From Symsagittifera roscoffensis (Eukaryota > Xenacoelomorpha > Acoela > Convolutidae): DNA of 64,000 bases. Positions 43,901-53,774 of the stretch are shown piece after piece. Location: NCBI RefSeq assembly GCF_963678635.1, contig NC_087070.1, positions 30,344,390 to 30,408,389 on the forward strand. The letters run 5' to 3'. Positions within the stretch are counted from its first letter, which is position 1. Each line of letters starts with the position of its first letter. The notes below the pieces were generated by a model. The model searched no databases, was not told where the DNA came from, and saw only the letters and a program-made list of their open reading frames with translations. Both the position numbers and the translations under genes were made by a program.

Positions 43901-46842
43901 GATTGGTTAAAGCAGTGTCTGTTAGAACTATTTGGTGCTGTTTTTCTTCGCATTCTTCAGCTCACAAAATAATTGAATTCCTTTTGAGTCTGCATTTCGA
44001 AAGTATTACACCTTTCAATTGTCCGGATAGAGATACTCCACTTGACTCTGTGTAAGCTTTTATTTTGAATACGGTCAAACATCAGATCCGAAACACGTCA
44101 AACGATGCGAGTACAAAGTTGTGGAAAGAGAGACTTAAATTCAATAAGAGAGGTAAACGCAAACTTTATCTGGAGAAAATTTCAACAACCACACCAGACT
44201 ACGAACACCATAGTAAGCGGTTGAGACAACAGAGATGCTTTGCTGTAGGTTGAAATTTCGAAGGAAAGGATTCAGGAACAGCCAAAAGAAGAACAGAAAA
44301 ACTGATCCAGTTTTTCAACAATATTTAAAACCATATTATATTTTTCGTACTGTATTTACTGTAAAAGGATATTTCAATCCAGTTTTCAGAGCATCTTTTA
44401 GTTCAGGTTTCAGAAAAAAAACAGTCGAGCCGTCGTTTATCTCGTCTCAAATACTGATGAGTGCGATGATGATTTCTGAACCCACTGAACTATCTTATCT
44501 CAAATACTTATGATGAGTTCTTAACCAACTGAACCATCTCATCTCAAATACTGATAAGTGACTTAGCTGAACCATTTCAAACTGAACCATCTCATCTCAA
44601 ATACTGATGTTGATTTCCTAACCATATAACTGAACCATCTCATCTCAAATACTGATGAGTGACTTAACTGCCCCCATTCCAAACATGAACTGCCATTTCA
44701 AACCCTGAACTGCTATTTCAAACACATTTTAAACCATCACAAGCCCTATATGGCTTTCGATGATTGTGTTTTCCGATCTCAAAAAATCATCAGATAAAGA
44801 TAAAGAAAGATTCACATCCGCACCCTAAGATTCGTTTGTGGATTCCGCTGACAAATGGATAAGTCTTTGCTTTCAAATTGCGCGTTGCTATAGATAAAAA
44901 ATCAAAAACTCCGCCTCTAGCTTTCAATTGTACATATGCAAGTTCAGTAGAAAACAAAAAAACGGAATCGACTTACAATTTGCGGAATCCGCTTACAAGT
45001 GTTGCAGATTCCACTTACATTTTGCGGATTTCACTTACATTTTGTGGACTCCACTTGCGTTTTGCGGAATCCACTGACAGTTCCGGAATCCAGAACAACT
45101 AGCTATATTTGCTTGTTGCGGAATCCGCAACATAACAAATGTGCCGACAAAGTTTGCGTTACAGGTATTTGTACGCGGAATCCACTGAAATTTTGTTAGT
45201 GGAATCCACTTACATTTTGGAACATATTTAAAGATTTTTCTCTGGAATCCAGGAACATACAGACACAAAATTGTGCGCCTATCCAGTGCACAGTTTGGCC
45301 TCGTAATGAAATTCTCGAAACTCCACATCGCTGTTTTATTAAATTTTGTGCTTGTTTACATATCAAAATGTTCTTGAAAATAACTTCGGTTGTCAAGGAA
45401 CCCTTTTTGTGCCGTCGAGTTTTGCTAACAATGAATTTTGCTAACACGCCCAGCGTAACAGACGCTTGTAGGGGTAGAAAATTTTTCTACATACCACAGT
45501 AAAAATTCTCCGATATATACAGAGAAAATCGAAGAATTTATACTGTGGTATGTAGAAAAATTTTCTACCCCTACAAGCGTCTGTTACACTGGGTAGGAAC
45601 AAGTACAGATATAAGAATATCTGGAGGGGCGATTTTTCAAATAAAAAAAGTTTTTAATTTTTTCAACTCTTTTTTTGTTCTGTTCGAATTGATCTTCCGA
45701 GCTCTGCTAAAATACTGTAGAGACCTTGTTGTGATAAAGTTTTTAGCAATTTTTCTCAAAACAGAACAAAAATACCTCAAAATTACTATGAATTGAAGCC
45801 AAAAATGATTCGAGAAACCTTTTATGATGTCAAGAAATAGTACCGAAAGAGGTGTTTTGGTTGTTCAAGGGGTTGATTACCAGCGAAGAGAAGGTTTTTT
45901 GAACCATATTATCAGTGACAGAACTTTTAGTAAAGGCTCGAAAAAGTTAACCAACCTGCTTCGTTGTAGTAGTTTTTGAAAAGGTCTTTGTTCCGTCTGA
46001 TTTGCATGGTTGCTTCGCCTGCTGGTGGAAGTCCACACCTGTTCACGATCGTCTCATTGTACGGGGCTTCTGCATTTCTCTTGTAGCCGAGGTAGAAACC
46101 TAGTTATAACCAAAAGCTATTTATTAACCATTTAGAGAATCCAGCAGCTACAGCTCCTCTATTTGCCGCTAAGAAATTCAGTTTTTTTTGGGGTTTCAGC
46201 TGTTCTAGTCTTAAATTTCAGATGTGTATACCACAAATTTTCAATTTTCATACGGGATGCTTCTTTTTAGAATTAACTCGAAAACTTGAGCTGTTTGTCA
46301 AAAAAAAGAAAAAAAAAAGAGTTATTGTTTGGCAATTTTAGAAGAGTAAACTAATGAATATCATTTGTTCAGAGCACGCTTCTCCTCAAAAGAAAATTTT
46401 TGGAAAAATTAAGCTTCAGTTGGAAAAGTTGATATAGATAAAGAATGTCAAAAAAGAGAGAAAATTTATGGTTTAATCAGGATATAAAGGAGAGGTTTTC
46501 AAGTTTTTGGATTTATTTTGAGCAAGGTTAATTATTAGCATTCAAAGTAAATGAAAAAAGACCTGGTGTATCTTGGTTTGAACCGTAGATTTGGGGTTTA
46601 GCCCATTGGGCAATTGCTGCCAATTGCTGTTTGTTCTCTGGTGTAGGTAGATACGCCTGGTACTTATCATTGCAGTAGAAATCTGCTTCATACATCCAGA
46701 AAGTCCCTTCAACTGGATCACGCAGAGCATAACAGGAGTTCGGTTTGGCGCCCTGGATCACAACCATTGGATGAGGACATTGCACCAGGGCATCGGAAAA
46801 CTTCAAGCACACTGATATTAAAGCCAAAAAATGAAACATCAT
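22913..46842 (-). CDS. secreted C-type lectin, three exons over 24 kb
   Basis: Proposed exons on the minus strand: 46563-46842, 46099-45956 and 23103-22913; 615 nt in total, 204 residues. Exon 1 has a signal peptide (MMFHFLALISVCLKFSDALV), then the lectin fold opening at CPHPMVV with SCYALRDP and FWMYEADFYC. Exon 2 starts FYLGYKRNAEAPYN, after a TAACTAG acceptor. Exon 3 has the C-terminal signature DLWREGQPGD, then EMCVAKKWLHF and HYVVCEK. Both joins are phase 1 and in frame, and the total divides by 3. If right, the 22.85-kb second intron contains the decayed Polinton blocks and the JmjC and Artemis segments. Alternatively exon 3 belongs to a paralogue and only the conserved exon phase makes them fit. 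Calcium- or carbohydrate-binding residues are not clear. Confidence 0.55.
23160..23215. repeat. 24-bp direct repeat, two copies
   Basis: TAAAATAACGTCAATATCGTCGA occurs at about 23160 and again at about 23184. Too short to call more. Confidence 0.6.
23395..24235. mobile_element. foldback element built from GAGCGGTTT repeats
   Basis: Left edge 23395-23500 and right part 23960-24235 are full of GAGCGGTTT and its complement AAACCGCTC. The ends read CGGGTCGAGAT and, inverted, CCCGACTCGAGAT. In the right part, 23965-24007 and 24134-24177 form an almost perfect 43-bp hairpin arm pair (CTCAAAATCTTGCTTC facing GAAGCAAGATTTTG). Between the two parts lies an exon-like segment. A non-autonomous foldback transposon with internal repeat expansion is the likely reading. 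Confidence 0.5.
23578..23730 (+). CDS. possible terminal exon inside the foldback element
   Basis: After TTTTTCCTGTAG (acceptor-like), the frame SAELVQVIQAYDFQLMRRKV continues for about 50 codons to a TAG. Composition and base content are coding-like and GC-richer than the surroundings. Not recognised; may be a captured exon. Confidence 0.3.
   Translation, partial: SAELVQVIQAYDFQLMRRKVKLPKDLTDNYVVNCISAIRQETDDESLRLT
24590..24789. other. assembly gap, 200 N
   Basis: Exactly 200 N, the usual placeholder for a gap of unknown length. A Polinton ATPase remnant is cut off at its right edge. Confidence 0.99.
24790..25118 (-). pseudogene. Polinton membrane-protein and ATPase remnant
   Basis: On the minus strand the upper part resembles the two-helix membrane gene. 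It is followed by an ATPase start with STKVFMPIVGSSKIGKSE (Walker A altered) and, in another frame, GNVFNPKLRTVQYIYTKMQQ. The break lies between Walker A and the next strand. Truncated by the N gap. Confidence 0.75.
28350..28530 (-). repeat. Polinton TIR remnant (block A)
   Basis: TATCGTGTTCATTCTTG, then TTAGCAAGATCCTAAAAGG and a right end GATCCGGGATACGCTACAA, collinear with the right TIR of the complete Polinton but with an internal deletion. Confidence 0.8.
28531..29865. other. non-Polinton spacer between blocks, possible zinc-finger exon
   Basis: Mostly AT-rich. At about 28757-28847, an acceptor-like ATTTCAG and a donor-like GTAAATG bound a segment that in mixed frames gives WMCLTCHP and EALKCKDCV, Cys spacings like a PHD or CXXC finger, but with a frame break. 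The plus-strand open frames at 28976-29360 have no recognised content. Confidence 0.35.
29866..30195 (-). pseudogene. second membrane-protein/ATPase remnant
   Basis: Close copy of 24790-25118 on the same strand, with the same damaged Walker A region, so both derive from one already decayed sequence. It ends abruptly at about 29866. Confidence 0.7.
35221..35433 (-). repeat. Polinton TIR remnant (block B)
   Basis: Collinear with the right TIR (TTAGCAAGATCCTAAAAGG … GGATAGGATACAATAATACTT). Homology continues inward through the AAACCAGGAC region, so this is a real element end and not an isolated MITE. It abuts JmjC-gene DNA at 35434. Confidence 0.85.
35434..37533 (+). pseudogene. JmjC-domain gene fragment, copy 1 (inactive)
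   Basis: Exon-like pieces of a JmjC histone-demethylase-type protein of the KDM2/KDM7 kind. The first metal-binding motif at about 36316-36345 reads FHQVFSGTSVMY: the expected HxD is HQV, so the iron-binding Asp is lost. The next exon begins near 36444 (CKTLYLMA) and has a deletion of about 13 bases relative to copy 2, which breaks the frame. The second His is in MPAGMIHTVETH, followed by ALGVNFIHRGHLL. A later exon, RNTIPPQELEDLSEVSRI, ends at a GTAAGT donor near 36972. Inner exon ELRARRYSLKEK at about 35970 has a damaged donor (ATAATC where copy 2 has GTAATC). Probably non-functional. Confidence 0.7.
37534..39025 (-). mobile_element. decayed Polinton left-end block C
   Basis: Minus-strand gene 1/gene 2 remnants (37546-38345), then a segment (38345-39025) copied from 34575-35433 but lacking the leader, and a TIR remnant at 38815-39025. 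Its outer end again abuts the JmjC segment, because the junction was duplicated. Confidence 0.75.
38815..39025 (-). repeat. Polinton TIR remnant (block C)
   Basis: Near copy of 35221-35433, with the same flanking host sequence (CACACCACCTAAGATGAAA). Hence it arose by segmental duplication and not by a second insertion. Confidence 0.85.
39026..41057 (+). pseudogene. JmjC-domain gene fragment, copy 2 (better preserved)
   Basis: Same exon layout as copy 1, about 3.6 kb downstream. The first metal-binding motif at 39912-39947 reads FHQDLSGKFVMY (HxD intact). A 74-nt intron (39961-40034, GTTAAAC…TTTTAG) is in phase 1. The next exon runs on from CKTFCLMA through GWKPLFPGDEP to VMPAGVIHMVETYSKS, keeping the second metal His (codon 40223). 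Known JmjC enzymes of this subfamily remove methyl groups from histone lysines. The upstream exon at about 39478 has an in-frame TAG, and the exon after the domain (40476) is shortened, so this copy may also be broken. No complete N terminus is in the window. Confidence 0.65.
41058..41260 (+). CDS. RING-like C-terminal exon
   Basis: After CTCTGAG (acceptor-like), the frame KIACAESQEIMYPICCEEER continues to a TAA at 41258. The Cys pattern (ICC, then FACWRK, then CPFCRQELEPL) has the last two Cys pairs of a RING finger, but the first pair is partly lost and no His is seen. Its first bases are shared with the JmjC duplicate, so it could be the last exon of that gene. An E3-ligase-like role is speculative. 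Confidence 0.4.
41423..41880 (+). CDS. acidic Ser/Asp/Glu-rich exon(s), unrecognised
   Basis: Follows TTTGTTTAG (acceptor-like). Frame FSSSDDDTVEEDEEANVSDE continues acidic to about 41600. A second acidic patch, HIDSSSDDDDALPYKW, lies in another frame near 41733. Between them, and after, the DNA is GC-rich. Two homologous acidic pieces in different frames suggest splicing or decay. Disordered nuclear-type composition; no domain recognised. Confidence 0.35.
41868..42300. repeat. tandem repeat, three units of about 165 bp
   Basis: TAGTGCCTCATCA recurs at 41901, 42068 and 42232, with matching flanks (CGTCAG before; CACACAGTCAGAT and AAGTTTCAAAATCTC after). Followed at 42390-42560 by a degenerate CAGAGTCA-rich stretch. 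Confidence 0.8.
42561..43002. other. non-coding, upstream of the Artemis-like gene
   Basis: AT-rich, no gene. The final CTTTTTCTTTCTATAAG could serve as a splice acceptor for the following reading frame. Confidence 0.4.
43003..44055 (+). CDS. DCLRE1C-like: Artemis-like (SNM1/beta-CASP) DNA nuclease homologue, two frame breaks
   Basis: Artemis opens hairpins and trims ends in non-homologous end joining. Recognised from STVYFLSHCHIDHMMGL (HxHxDH metal motif), SHCPGSV (motif 3 His), IYIDTMFCK, RYGYEWLMKK, and the beta-CASP motifs SKIHFC and CCFSSHSSAH. Motif 4 reads FTGNFT where active family members have TGDFR, so the metal-bridging Asp is Asn. The frame changes at a CA repeat (about 43295) and at a run of 15 T (43579-43593); the latter is easily a sequencing or assembly slip. 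No in-frame ATG precedes 43017, so the first exon may lie upstream. About 350 residues, lacking the long C-terminal tail of vertebrate Artemis. Possibly a pseudogene. Confidence 0.75.
44056..44430 (+). other. possible 3' continuation of the Artemis-like gene
   Basis: Open frame at 44065-44253 is rich in Lys/Arg and follows a GTGTAAGC string that could be a donor (about 44050). No recognised content. Confidence 0.25.
44438..44668. repeat. short tandem repeat around CATCTCAAATACTGAT
   Basis: Five copies of (C/A)TCTCATCTCAAATACTGAT with ACTGAACCA and GAGTGACTTA spacers between 44438 and 44668. Unit length is irregular (about 45-60 bp). Confidence 0.8.
44960..45225. repeat. tandem repeat of GGAATCCACTTACATTTTGC units
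   Basis: About ten degenerate units of roughly 24 bp (GGAATCCRCTTACATTTTG). A further GGAATCC occurs at 47455 and 45243. Confidence 0.75.
45448..45594. mobile_element. small foldback (near-perfect palindrome)
   Basis: 147 bp. Arms of about 66 bp differ at only a few positions: AACAGACGCTTGTAGGGGTA on the left faces TACCCCTACAAGCGTCTGTT on the right; the centre is ATATATACAG-like. A MITE-type foldback; no clear target duplication. Confidence 0.8.
45595..45955. other. non-coding, 5' part of lectin intron 2 (minus-strand sense)
   Basis: No feature apart from short open frames that are not supportable. Confidence 0.4.
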
Positions 46843-47480
46843 TCTTGCTGGAGTTCAAAGTTATTCGAGCTTCCGCTTCAACAACTCGGAAATTGATATA
46901 GTGTTCTAAGCACCATTAAGAACCCTTACAATACTTGTCTTTGTAAACAAACAGCGGCTGGCATCAAAATGTGCTGAAAAGATGCCTTTGATATCATTTA
47001 AATTTTCTCTCTAAAATTTCGATTAACTTTGCAATATGTTATCGTTTTTATTATTTGTGGAATAAGTAAGATTTGCGTTTGAACTCACAATTAACCCTAT
47101 TCAAACTAATTGTCTGGCAGAAACAATATCACTCGCGGCAGCTGAAATAGATTACAGAGACACATTCCGCAGGAGCACTGCTGTTCTCATGATGGAAAAT
47201 GAGTTTACCCTGAACCCATAAGGCAAAAAAAAAACCGAAATCAAAATTAACAGGTATAAAAATTACCTCCCACAGACGGCCTTCTCGCTATGCTCAGATA
47301 GACACCAGTCCTTCTCATATACAACTTATGCAAATTTTACTGATATTGTATTCGGCTCAATTTACACATCAGATTTTTGATCAGTCAATTTTAATTGGCT
47401 GGTACTGTTCTTTTCCATCATCAGGTCTCTTCATCACGAGGATTTCCTCTTTTCGGAATCCGCAACATTGCTAATTTTTT
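46843..47480. other. upstream of the lectin gene
   Basis: Holds the presumed promoter of the minus-strand lectin. No clear TATA box at a convincing distance; no other gene seen. Confidence 0.35.
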
Positions 47481-48980
47481 GAATCACAACTGCTGTTTTA
47501 GAATCCATGAAATAATAGCTAAAACACTGTATTGCAAAAAAATTGCTGCGGAAACGATCAAAAAAATATTTTTTAATAACATTAAAAACTACAGTTTTGC
47601 AGAATCCTCTTGCTTTCGAGGAAACTGAGTATTATATGTTGGTGGCGACCAGGAGAAGGGGGGGTAGGGGGGCGCCTGTTTTAATGTTGTATTTTTAAAT
47701 GTTGTATCACTTTACAATGTAACAAGATAAGTTATAATTCTTGCGACACCTTGCGACACTTTGCGATCTTTTTCTCTTTCACATTCCTTGGTACGATTAA
47801 TTTCAATTATCCTTTATCACTGTATCACTTAATTAATCAAAAAATCGGAAACAATGTTGAAATTTTTGAAAAAAAAGAACCTCCAGAAATGTAGTTTCCT
47901 TCGCCCTGGGTAAAATTTACACTGAAAAAAAAATAAAACAATATAAAAATTTCGGGTCGCATATTTTTGCACGTTGAATTTTGTAGCTTTATAAGAGTAA
48001 AATTTTGAAAAAAATTAAAACATTTACTGGAAGTTAGCTTTTTTTCGTGAACGTGTCGACTCAATTGACTATTCATTCAGTTGGGGAACTACATCACCCA
48101 TATTCCATCAGCTATATCATTGTAAATCACCAAAACAATAGCTGCTAAGGTTCTTTTTGTTAAACAAATCAAGAAGTTTAAAGATTTAAATTACAAAGCT
48201 AAGTCTGAACCACAACCTTTGAATCCCAATTTCTGTTTTCGATTCCACGAAAAAAAGCTAAAACACTGTATTGCTAAAAACGTCTCAAAAAACAGGCAAA
48301 CAAAGTTATATTTTTTAACATTTCAAACTACAGTTATGCAAAATCTTCATAATACACTTGAGAAATCTGATTATTATATGTTGGTGCCTATCAAGGGCGT
48401 GCTTCCTGATCCCCATGTGCAAAAGTAGCTGATAGGCATCCGGTCAGCACGCCATGTATTTCAAACTTAGATGAAAAAATTGAAAGCGGTTCTCATGCAA
48501 CTGCATGGACATTTATTTGGAAAATAGGAAATTATAAAAAGTAAATTAATCAAGAAACTAAAGACTATTTCCAGCAAGCTCTCATTTCCTTTGAAAAAGC
48601 AAACATTTTTTCTTCTATCAAATTCTTTGCTACGTTTAACTTCTAATCTCCTCTATCACTCTAAATTGAGTCTTCAAAAATGCAAGAAAATTTTTGAATT
48701 TTTCGAGAAAAAAAACTTCCAGAATTGTAGTTCCTTTTGTCTCGGTGAGAACTTAAACTAAATAAATTAAACTTAATTTTTTGGTCGCTTTTTGTATGTT
48801 AAATGTTCTATCTTTCTCAGAGCAAACTTTTCAAAAAATTAAAGAATATTTTGGAAGTCGGTTAAAAATTTTGAAAACGTATCTTCTCTTCTGACTAATC
48901 ATTCAATTTTGAATCTTTATGATCCATATTTTACTAGCAATATTTTAGTAAAATACTGAGAGTTAATTGCTAAGTTTCTT
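47480..48980. repeat. diverged direct duplication (about 740-840 bp apart)
   Basis: 47485-48130 matches 48220-48980: GCTAAAACACTGTATTGC at 47518 and 48258, TATTATATGTTGGTG at 47629 and 48372, and a T/A-rich stretch with CTCCAGAAATGTAGT / CTTCCAGAATTGTAGT. Non-coding. Confidence 0.7.
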
Positions 48981-50307
48981 TTTGTTAAAAAAATCAAGCA
49001 ATTGAAGCAATTTAATTATATATATAAATAAAAAAACTCTTTTCAATGTATAAAAGGTTGCTCGCATTAATTTAAATTTACATTTATAATTCAAAAACTA
49101 TACACTTTCTTAAAATAACAACAAAAAACTGCATACAATATCAGTAAATTATCACTAAAATTCACTATATTATCAGTTTTTTGTATTTTTTGCGAATACT
49201 ATTGCCTAAACGTTATTTTTAAAATGTAGTAAAATTACCTTTTGCCTGAAGAAGCAGCAAAATAATGCTGATCAAAAGTGTTAGGCCATCATTTTAACTT
49301 CGCAAGGTTCAACAAAAAACACAGCTTGGCAGTTGTTTAATTACCCGAAACCAAAATTGTTAGGGAGTTGATTGAACTTCACGAGACCAAAAGGTTCAGC
49401 GAGTTGTTTGAGCTTCCCACGTTTTCGCACAATTTGTGTTTTTCAAGATTATAAAGAATTGCAAAAATTTATCTTAGTAGTTGAGATATTCGATCAGTTG
49501 GATAAAATCTAAAAGATTTGAAGCTGAATTCAGAAATTTTTCAAAAACTTGCTCACGTCAGAAGTTGTCCCTCGTTGCAATAAGTAGTTACTCTACATTT
49601 AAAAAAAAACAAAGGAACTATTCGTTTGATAGTATATTTAAAAACGAGTAAAAAGTAAGAACGATAAAAAATTTAGGTTCGATGACTTACTTACATTCAG
49701 GTACTGACCTGTCAAAAACCCATACAAAAAAGTTATATACGGGACAAAAATATCTGAACGCTGCTTTACAGTCTAGGTTGTAAAAATTCTAAAAACTTCT
49801 GGGTTTTTCAACAATACAGTTTTCATTTTCTATCATATATTGTGTAAGATCAACAAAAAGATTGGAAAAAATTCCAAACAATTGCAAAAAAGACAAACTT
49901 TCTGAGATAAGACATTTTAAAACCTGTTCCGAATTGACCAATATTCCCAATTATTCTGTAATTGAACACTAACAGAAGTTTGATTGAATTTACAATACTT
50001 TGGGCAAGATTATATATGCTCTCAGTTTCGTTTCTATATACATGTCTTATAACCTTGACACAGTATACAACGATTTTCTACAGTCTGACATCGCTTCTAC
50101 TAGGGTCATTGTCGTTAATTAATAATCTTAGTTCTGAGACACCATAATTTCCCATATTTTTTCATAACTTCAAGTTTAACCTTGACTTTTCCGTAATAAA
50201 GTTCCTATTCCATTTAAAGTAATGAACTTGACAAATTGCAAACAAGGAAATTTCCCTTTCGCTACAATTAAACTTTCAAGACTCGAAAAAATAATTTTGG
50301 GGTGTTG
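48981..50307. repeat. AT-rich region with a decayed retroelement terminal copy
   Basis: 49250-49455 resembles the left part of both Penelope-like units (ACCAAAATTGTT-AGG-GAGTTGATTGAA; CACGAGACCAAAA; TTCCCACGTTTTCGCAC). The rest shows no gene. Confidence 0.55.
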
Positions 50308-50309
50308 TT

Positions 50310-53300
50310 TCAAAAAAGTATATAGTTGGGCTTTTCTTTGATCTTCCTAAGACCAAAATTGGTGGGTAATTCTTTGATTTTTTTACGATCAAAAGTGTTA
50401 GACCGTCATTTTAACTTTGCAAGAAAAAACACAGTTCCGCAGTTGTTTAAACTCCGGAGACCAAAATTGTTGGGCAGTTGATTGAATTTCACGAGACCAA
50501 AATATTTAGGCTTCCCACGTTTTCGCACATTTTATGCATTTTCAGGATTATAATACTTCATAGACAAAGATCAACAGTCACGGATAAAAGTTGGGTTTTA
50601 TTAGAAATCACATTTACAAAAAACATTAATCAAAACCGAACAACTAAAATGCAGTATTTTGCATGAAAATTTTCAACACTTTTCTTAAACTTCTGATTAG
50701 TTTTCATTTTTTAAATTGTTAGTTTTTCAAAAAAAAGTTTCCTCGTTTGTGCCAAATTTGTTATGAAGTTTAAGTTATGTTTAGTTGTTTTTATGCATCA
50801 ACTACATTTATAGGATGTTTTTCCTGCTCCTAAGTTCCTTGCGCGTGTTTTTTTTGGCCGTTCCGACCATATGTGCAATGTTTCTAGCGTAAACAGTTTA
50901 TGGCTGTTGCCTGTTCGGTCTGTACTTTCTGAATATAACTCAAGCCTTCTTCTGTCTGTACCTGCCAACGCTGTTTCATCGGAGTTTCCTGCTTATGGTG
51001 TTTCTCGATCCTCGTGTTTAAATGTTGGACCTTCTCGCCATCATAATTCAAATTAAATCCACAACAGGTAAGCTCATAAAACTTTCCCGACCTCAGTTCA
51101 CGTTCGAAAAGGGTTTTCAGGGAAGGTAGATATGAGTTTAAATTCCCTTCTTGTGAAAATAATTTTAGCTCCAGTTGTTTGTTCCACTTTGGATAACAGC
51201 AAATGCGAATGGTGTTCTCGATACCCTAACCTTAGATAAGGAACTGCATCAGTCCGGGATGCTCTCTTTTCTGTGCTGGTGCATAAGTGTCTAAGTTTGT
51301 TTTTAATTAAAAAACTTACCTAAAGGTCGTAAAACTATCCCTTTTGACAATTTTTTCTGGTATTCATTTTCCAACCGTTGTTTCATATTAAGGTCAAATG
51401 CCTCCTTGAGTTTCTCCCATGTTGAGGTACTCCTACACACTCGTTGAACAGTTTTCGCAGTCACGTTTCTTTTGTATTGCAAGGGAGCATAACTTCTGAA
51501 ATTCATTTTTTACCAGTGTCAGTGGCTTCGATACCAAACACATGTGAACTTTTTCTGTGAGTCCTTGTTCAATTTCAACTCCAAGAATGCCAACTGTCCT
51601 GATTATCTGGTTTCTCAAAAGTAAACAATCAAAAATAGGTGTAGTTTTTTCAATGCCTGTAGAACCATCTCTGCGTAACTACTCGCACTTCTCTGAGTAA
51701 CCAGTCACCACATCATCAACAAACCTGAGAAAAAAATTTAACACCCACTTCAGATTGGTCCCTTTAAATTTGTTCTATACATGGTTGCATTACGAGACTG
51801 TGTCAGAAGTGTTTGCATATTGAAACTCTGATAAATTTCCACAGTTTACTTGATACGAGTTCAAACAAGCATCGCTTTCAACTCTTTTTGATCTATAGGT
51901 CACTCTCTGTAGACAATGAGGGTAGACATCGAAGGGGCGTCTCCTGTTTTTGTACCTTCGCCAAACCATATAAACCGGCACGTTGCCCCATATTAACGTC
52001 AACCTAGTATGTACAACATATTATTGCATTTTAAGTTTACTTTACTCACAGTCATATTCAAATGTTCTTTCACTGTCTTGCGTAACGAACCTGGAGACGT
52101 GGCTTCTTCATGAATTGTTTTTGGTGATGTTTCAATAGTTTTCTTAAGCGGGCGATTTGTGTACAAGCTTTTCACGGCAAGGGAAGTTTTACTCTCATCG
52201 GAGTCCAATACAGTATTTTGGGTAATTCCCTTGTCAACTGCGTGTTCGTTTCGATTCCCGCCCCCCAATTTTATCAAAACTTTTTGCCAACATTTAATTG
52301 AGATGGTTGTATGGAGTACCGGTGAGAAAAAACCCGTCGAAGGGGCGTCTCCTGTTTTTGGACTTTCGGCAAACCATATAAACCGGCAGGTTGCCCCATG
52401 TTGACCTCAACCTAGTTTAGCGTGCATCACTAATCTCATCCGTCTTCTCCACCGCAAGCAGTTTTTTATTGATGTTTCTTTTTCGTGTCAACGCTATCCG
52501 TGAGATTTTTTGCTCACAAAATTATTGTGACTGCAATATTTCGTATAGTTTTGCGTCGTATGTAAGTGTTTTTAGTCACACACATTCCTACATCCTTATT
52601 AATTTCACAGCCAGAAGACCCTTGTCCCTTAAATATTTTTCTGAATTTTTCCATTACTTTATCTGAAGGTGTCTGTTTTGCTCTTTAGGCAAAAGACTTG
52701 GCTGCCGCTCCAATCTCACCCTGTAACTTATGTGAAGTCAGTTCTGACAGAAAAACTGTCAATGTCAGCAAGGAAATTGTGTTTATTGAATTTATCATGG
52801 ACCGGATATTTCAGTCCGAATCTTAACCCTTCTCTCGCCCCTTCTTGCGAAATGCAATCATCCAAAAGTTTAGCTGACCTATCAATCAGTTTCTCAAAGG
52901 TCTATCCTGTTTCCTTGAGAGCCTCTTATATTTGTTTCTTGCATTGTTTTGAGCTCTTCTGACTTAGATCGGTTATCATTGATGCCATCATTTTTCATCA
53001 ATCACCATTCTCACTACCTCCCTTACCAGTGTTACGTTTTGTGAAGCCTTTTTCTCATCTATTTTTGCCTGGGTCAATTTAGGCCTCAAGATTTTAAATT
53101 TGAATGCATGCACCGCTTGATTCGAATTTATCTCCATTTTCTGGCACGCAAAACCTCAAAAAACTTGGAACAATATCATTATCAAGGCATTTTCCCAGAA
53201 TGTTTTTCTTTGCAAAATGTTATGTACTTTGTTCAGGTATTTCAAATAGACTAAAACAAATTTTATGTCATTTTTTTTCAGAACATTTCTAGATAAAATT

Positions 53301-53740
53301 CTTCTTTATTACGCTCAGTTAAGAACAGAAATGTTTATTATTAAAATAAATTAGAAAAACATAATACAGCTGCTGCTTATTCGCATGTTAGTGCTTGTGG
53401 TGTCTTGGGTCCTACCTTCTCGTCAAACTCTGGATTGTGTCGTCAGGCTCTGGTTCCTCTGAGGCATTTACAAAAAAACTTCGAGAACACGTTGACTGTC
53501 TACTCTTTTCTTTTCGGCTTCTTGACGGTGGAAGAGTTGGTTTAATGTCAATCCAGAATAAGAAGGCGCTTTCGTATTGGTATGAAAACTATTTTTCCGT
53601 TGATAAATCCAAAATTTAAATTTAAACAAACAAACAAAAAAACTAGGTTTCTCGTTATCAAAGTTTTTCATTAGTACAAAAGTGTTGATATTTCTGATAA
53701 AAAATTTCAATTAAAAACGAAAAGCAAAAAAAATTTGTTT
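50310..53740 (-). mobile_element. Penelope-like retroelement copy 1 (degenerate)
   Basis: Shares about 3.4 kb with 53780-57310 as a direct duplication. It carries the reverse-transcriptase remnant on the minus strand (separate entry). The left shared segment (TTGGGCTTTTCTTTGATCTT at 50331) occurs again at 53801 and, decayed, near 49250, so this may be the repeated terminal part that Penelope-like elements often show when arranged head to tail. It has a 275-bp segment (51264-51538) missing from copy 2. Confidence 0.6.
51303..52960 (-). pseudogene. reverse transcriptase remnant, Penelope-like
   Basis: Minus strand: an N-terminal part at 52960-52670, then PAGLYGLPKVQKQETPLR (about 52390-52335), the motif A-like VKSLYTNRPLKK (about 52180), the motif C-like RFVDDVVTGY (about 51725) and the C-terminal YAPLQYKRNV…CRSTSTWEKL. 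This order and the YGLPK-x-x-K-x-x-x-PLR string fit Penelope-like elements. Frames are broken at several points. An 80-bp part holding the YGLPK motif is duplicated at 51928-52009, which would interrupt the palm. Confidence 0.65.
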
Positions 53741-53774
53741 TGGATCAGAAAATCGTCTGTTGTTTCATCTTCCC

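Noticed and set aside
44878..45328. ORFs over the GGAATCC repeats
   Set aside because: The peptides only reflect the tandem repeat; open on both strands by composition.
50871..51056. 61-residue ORF present identically in both Penelope-like copies (also at 54355)
   Set aside because: The identity is explained by the recent segmental duplication; the peptide shows no domain.
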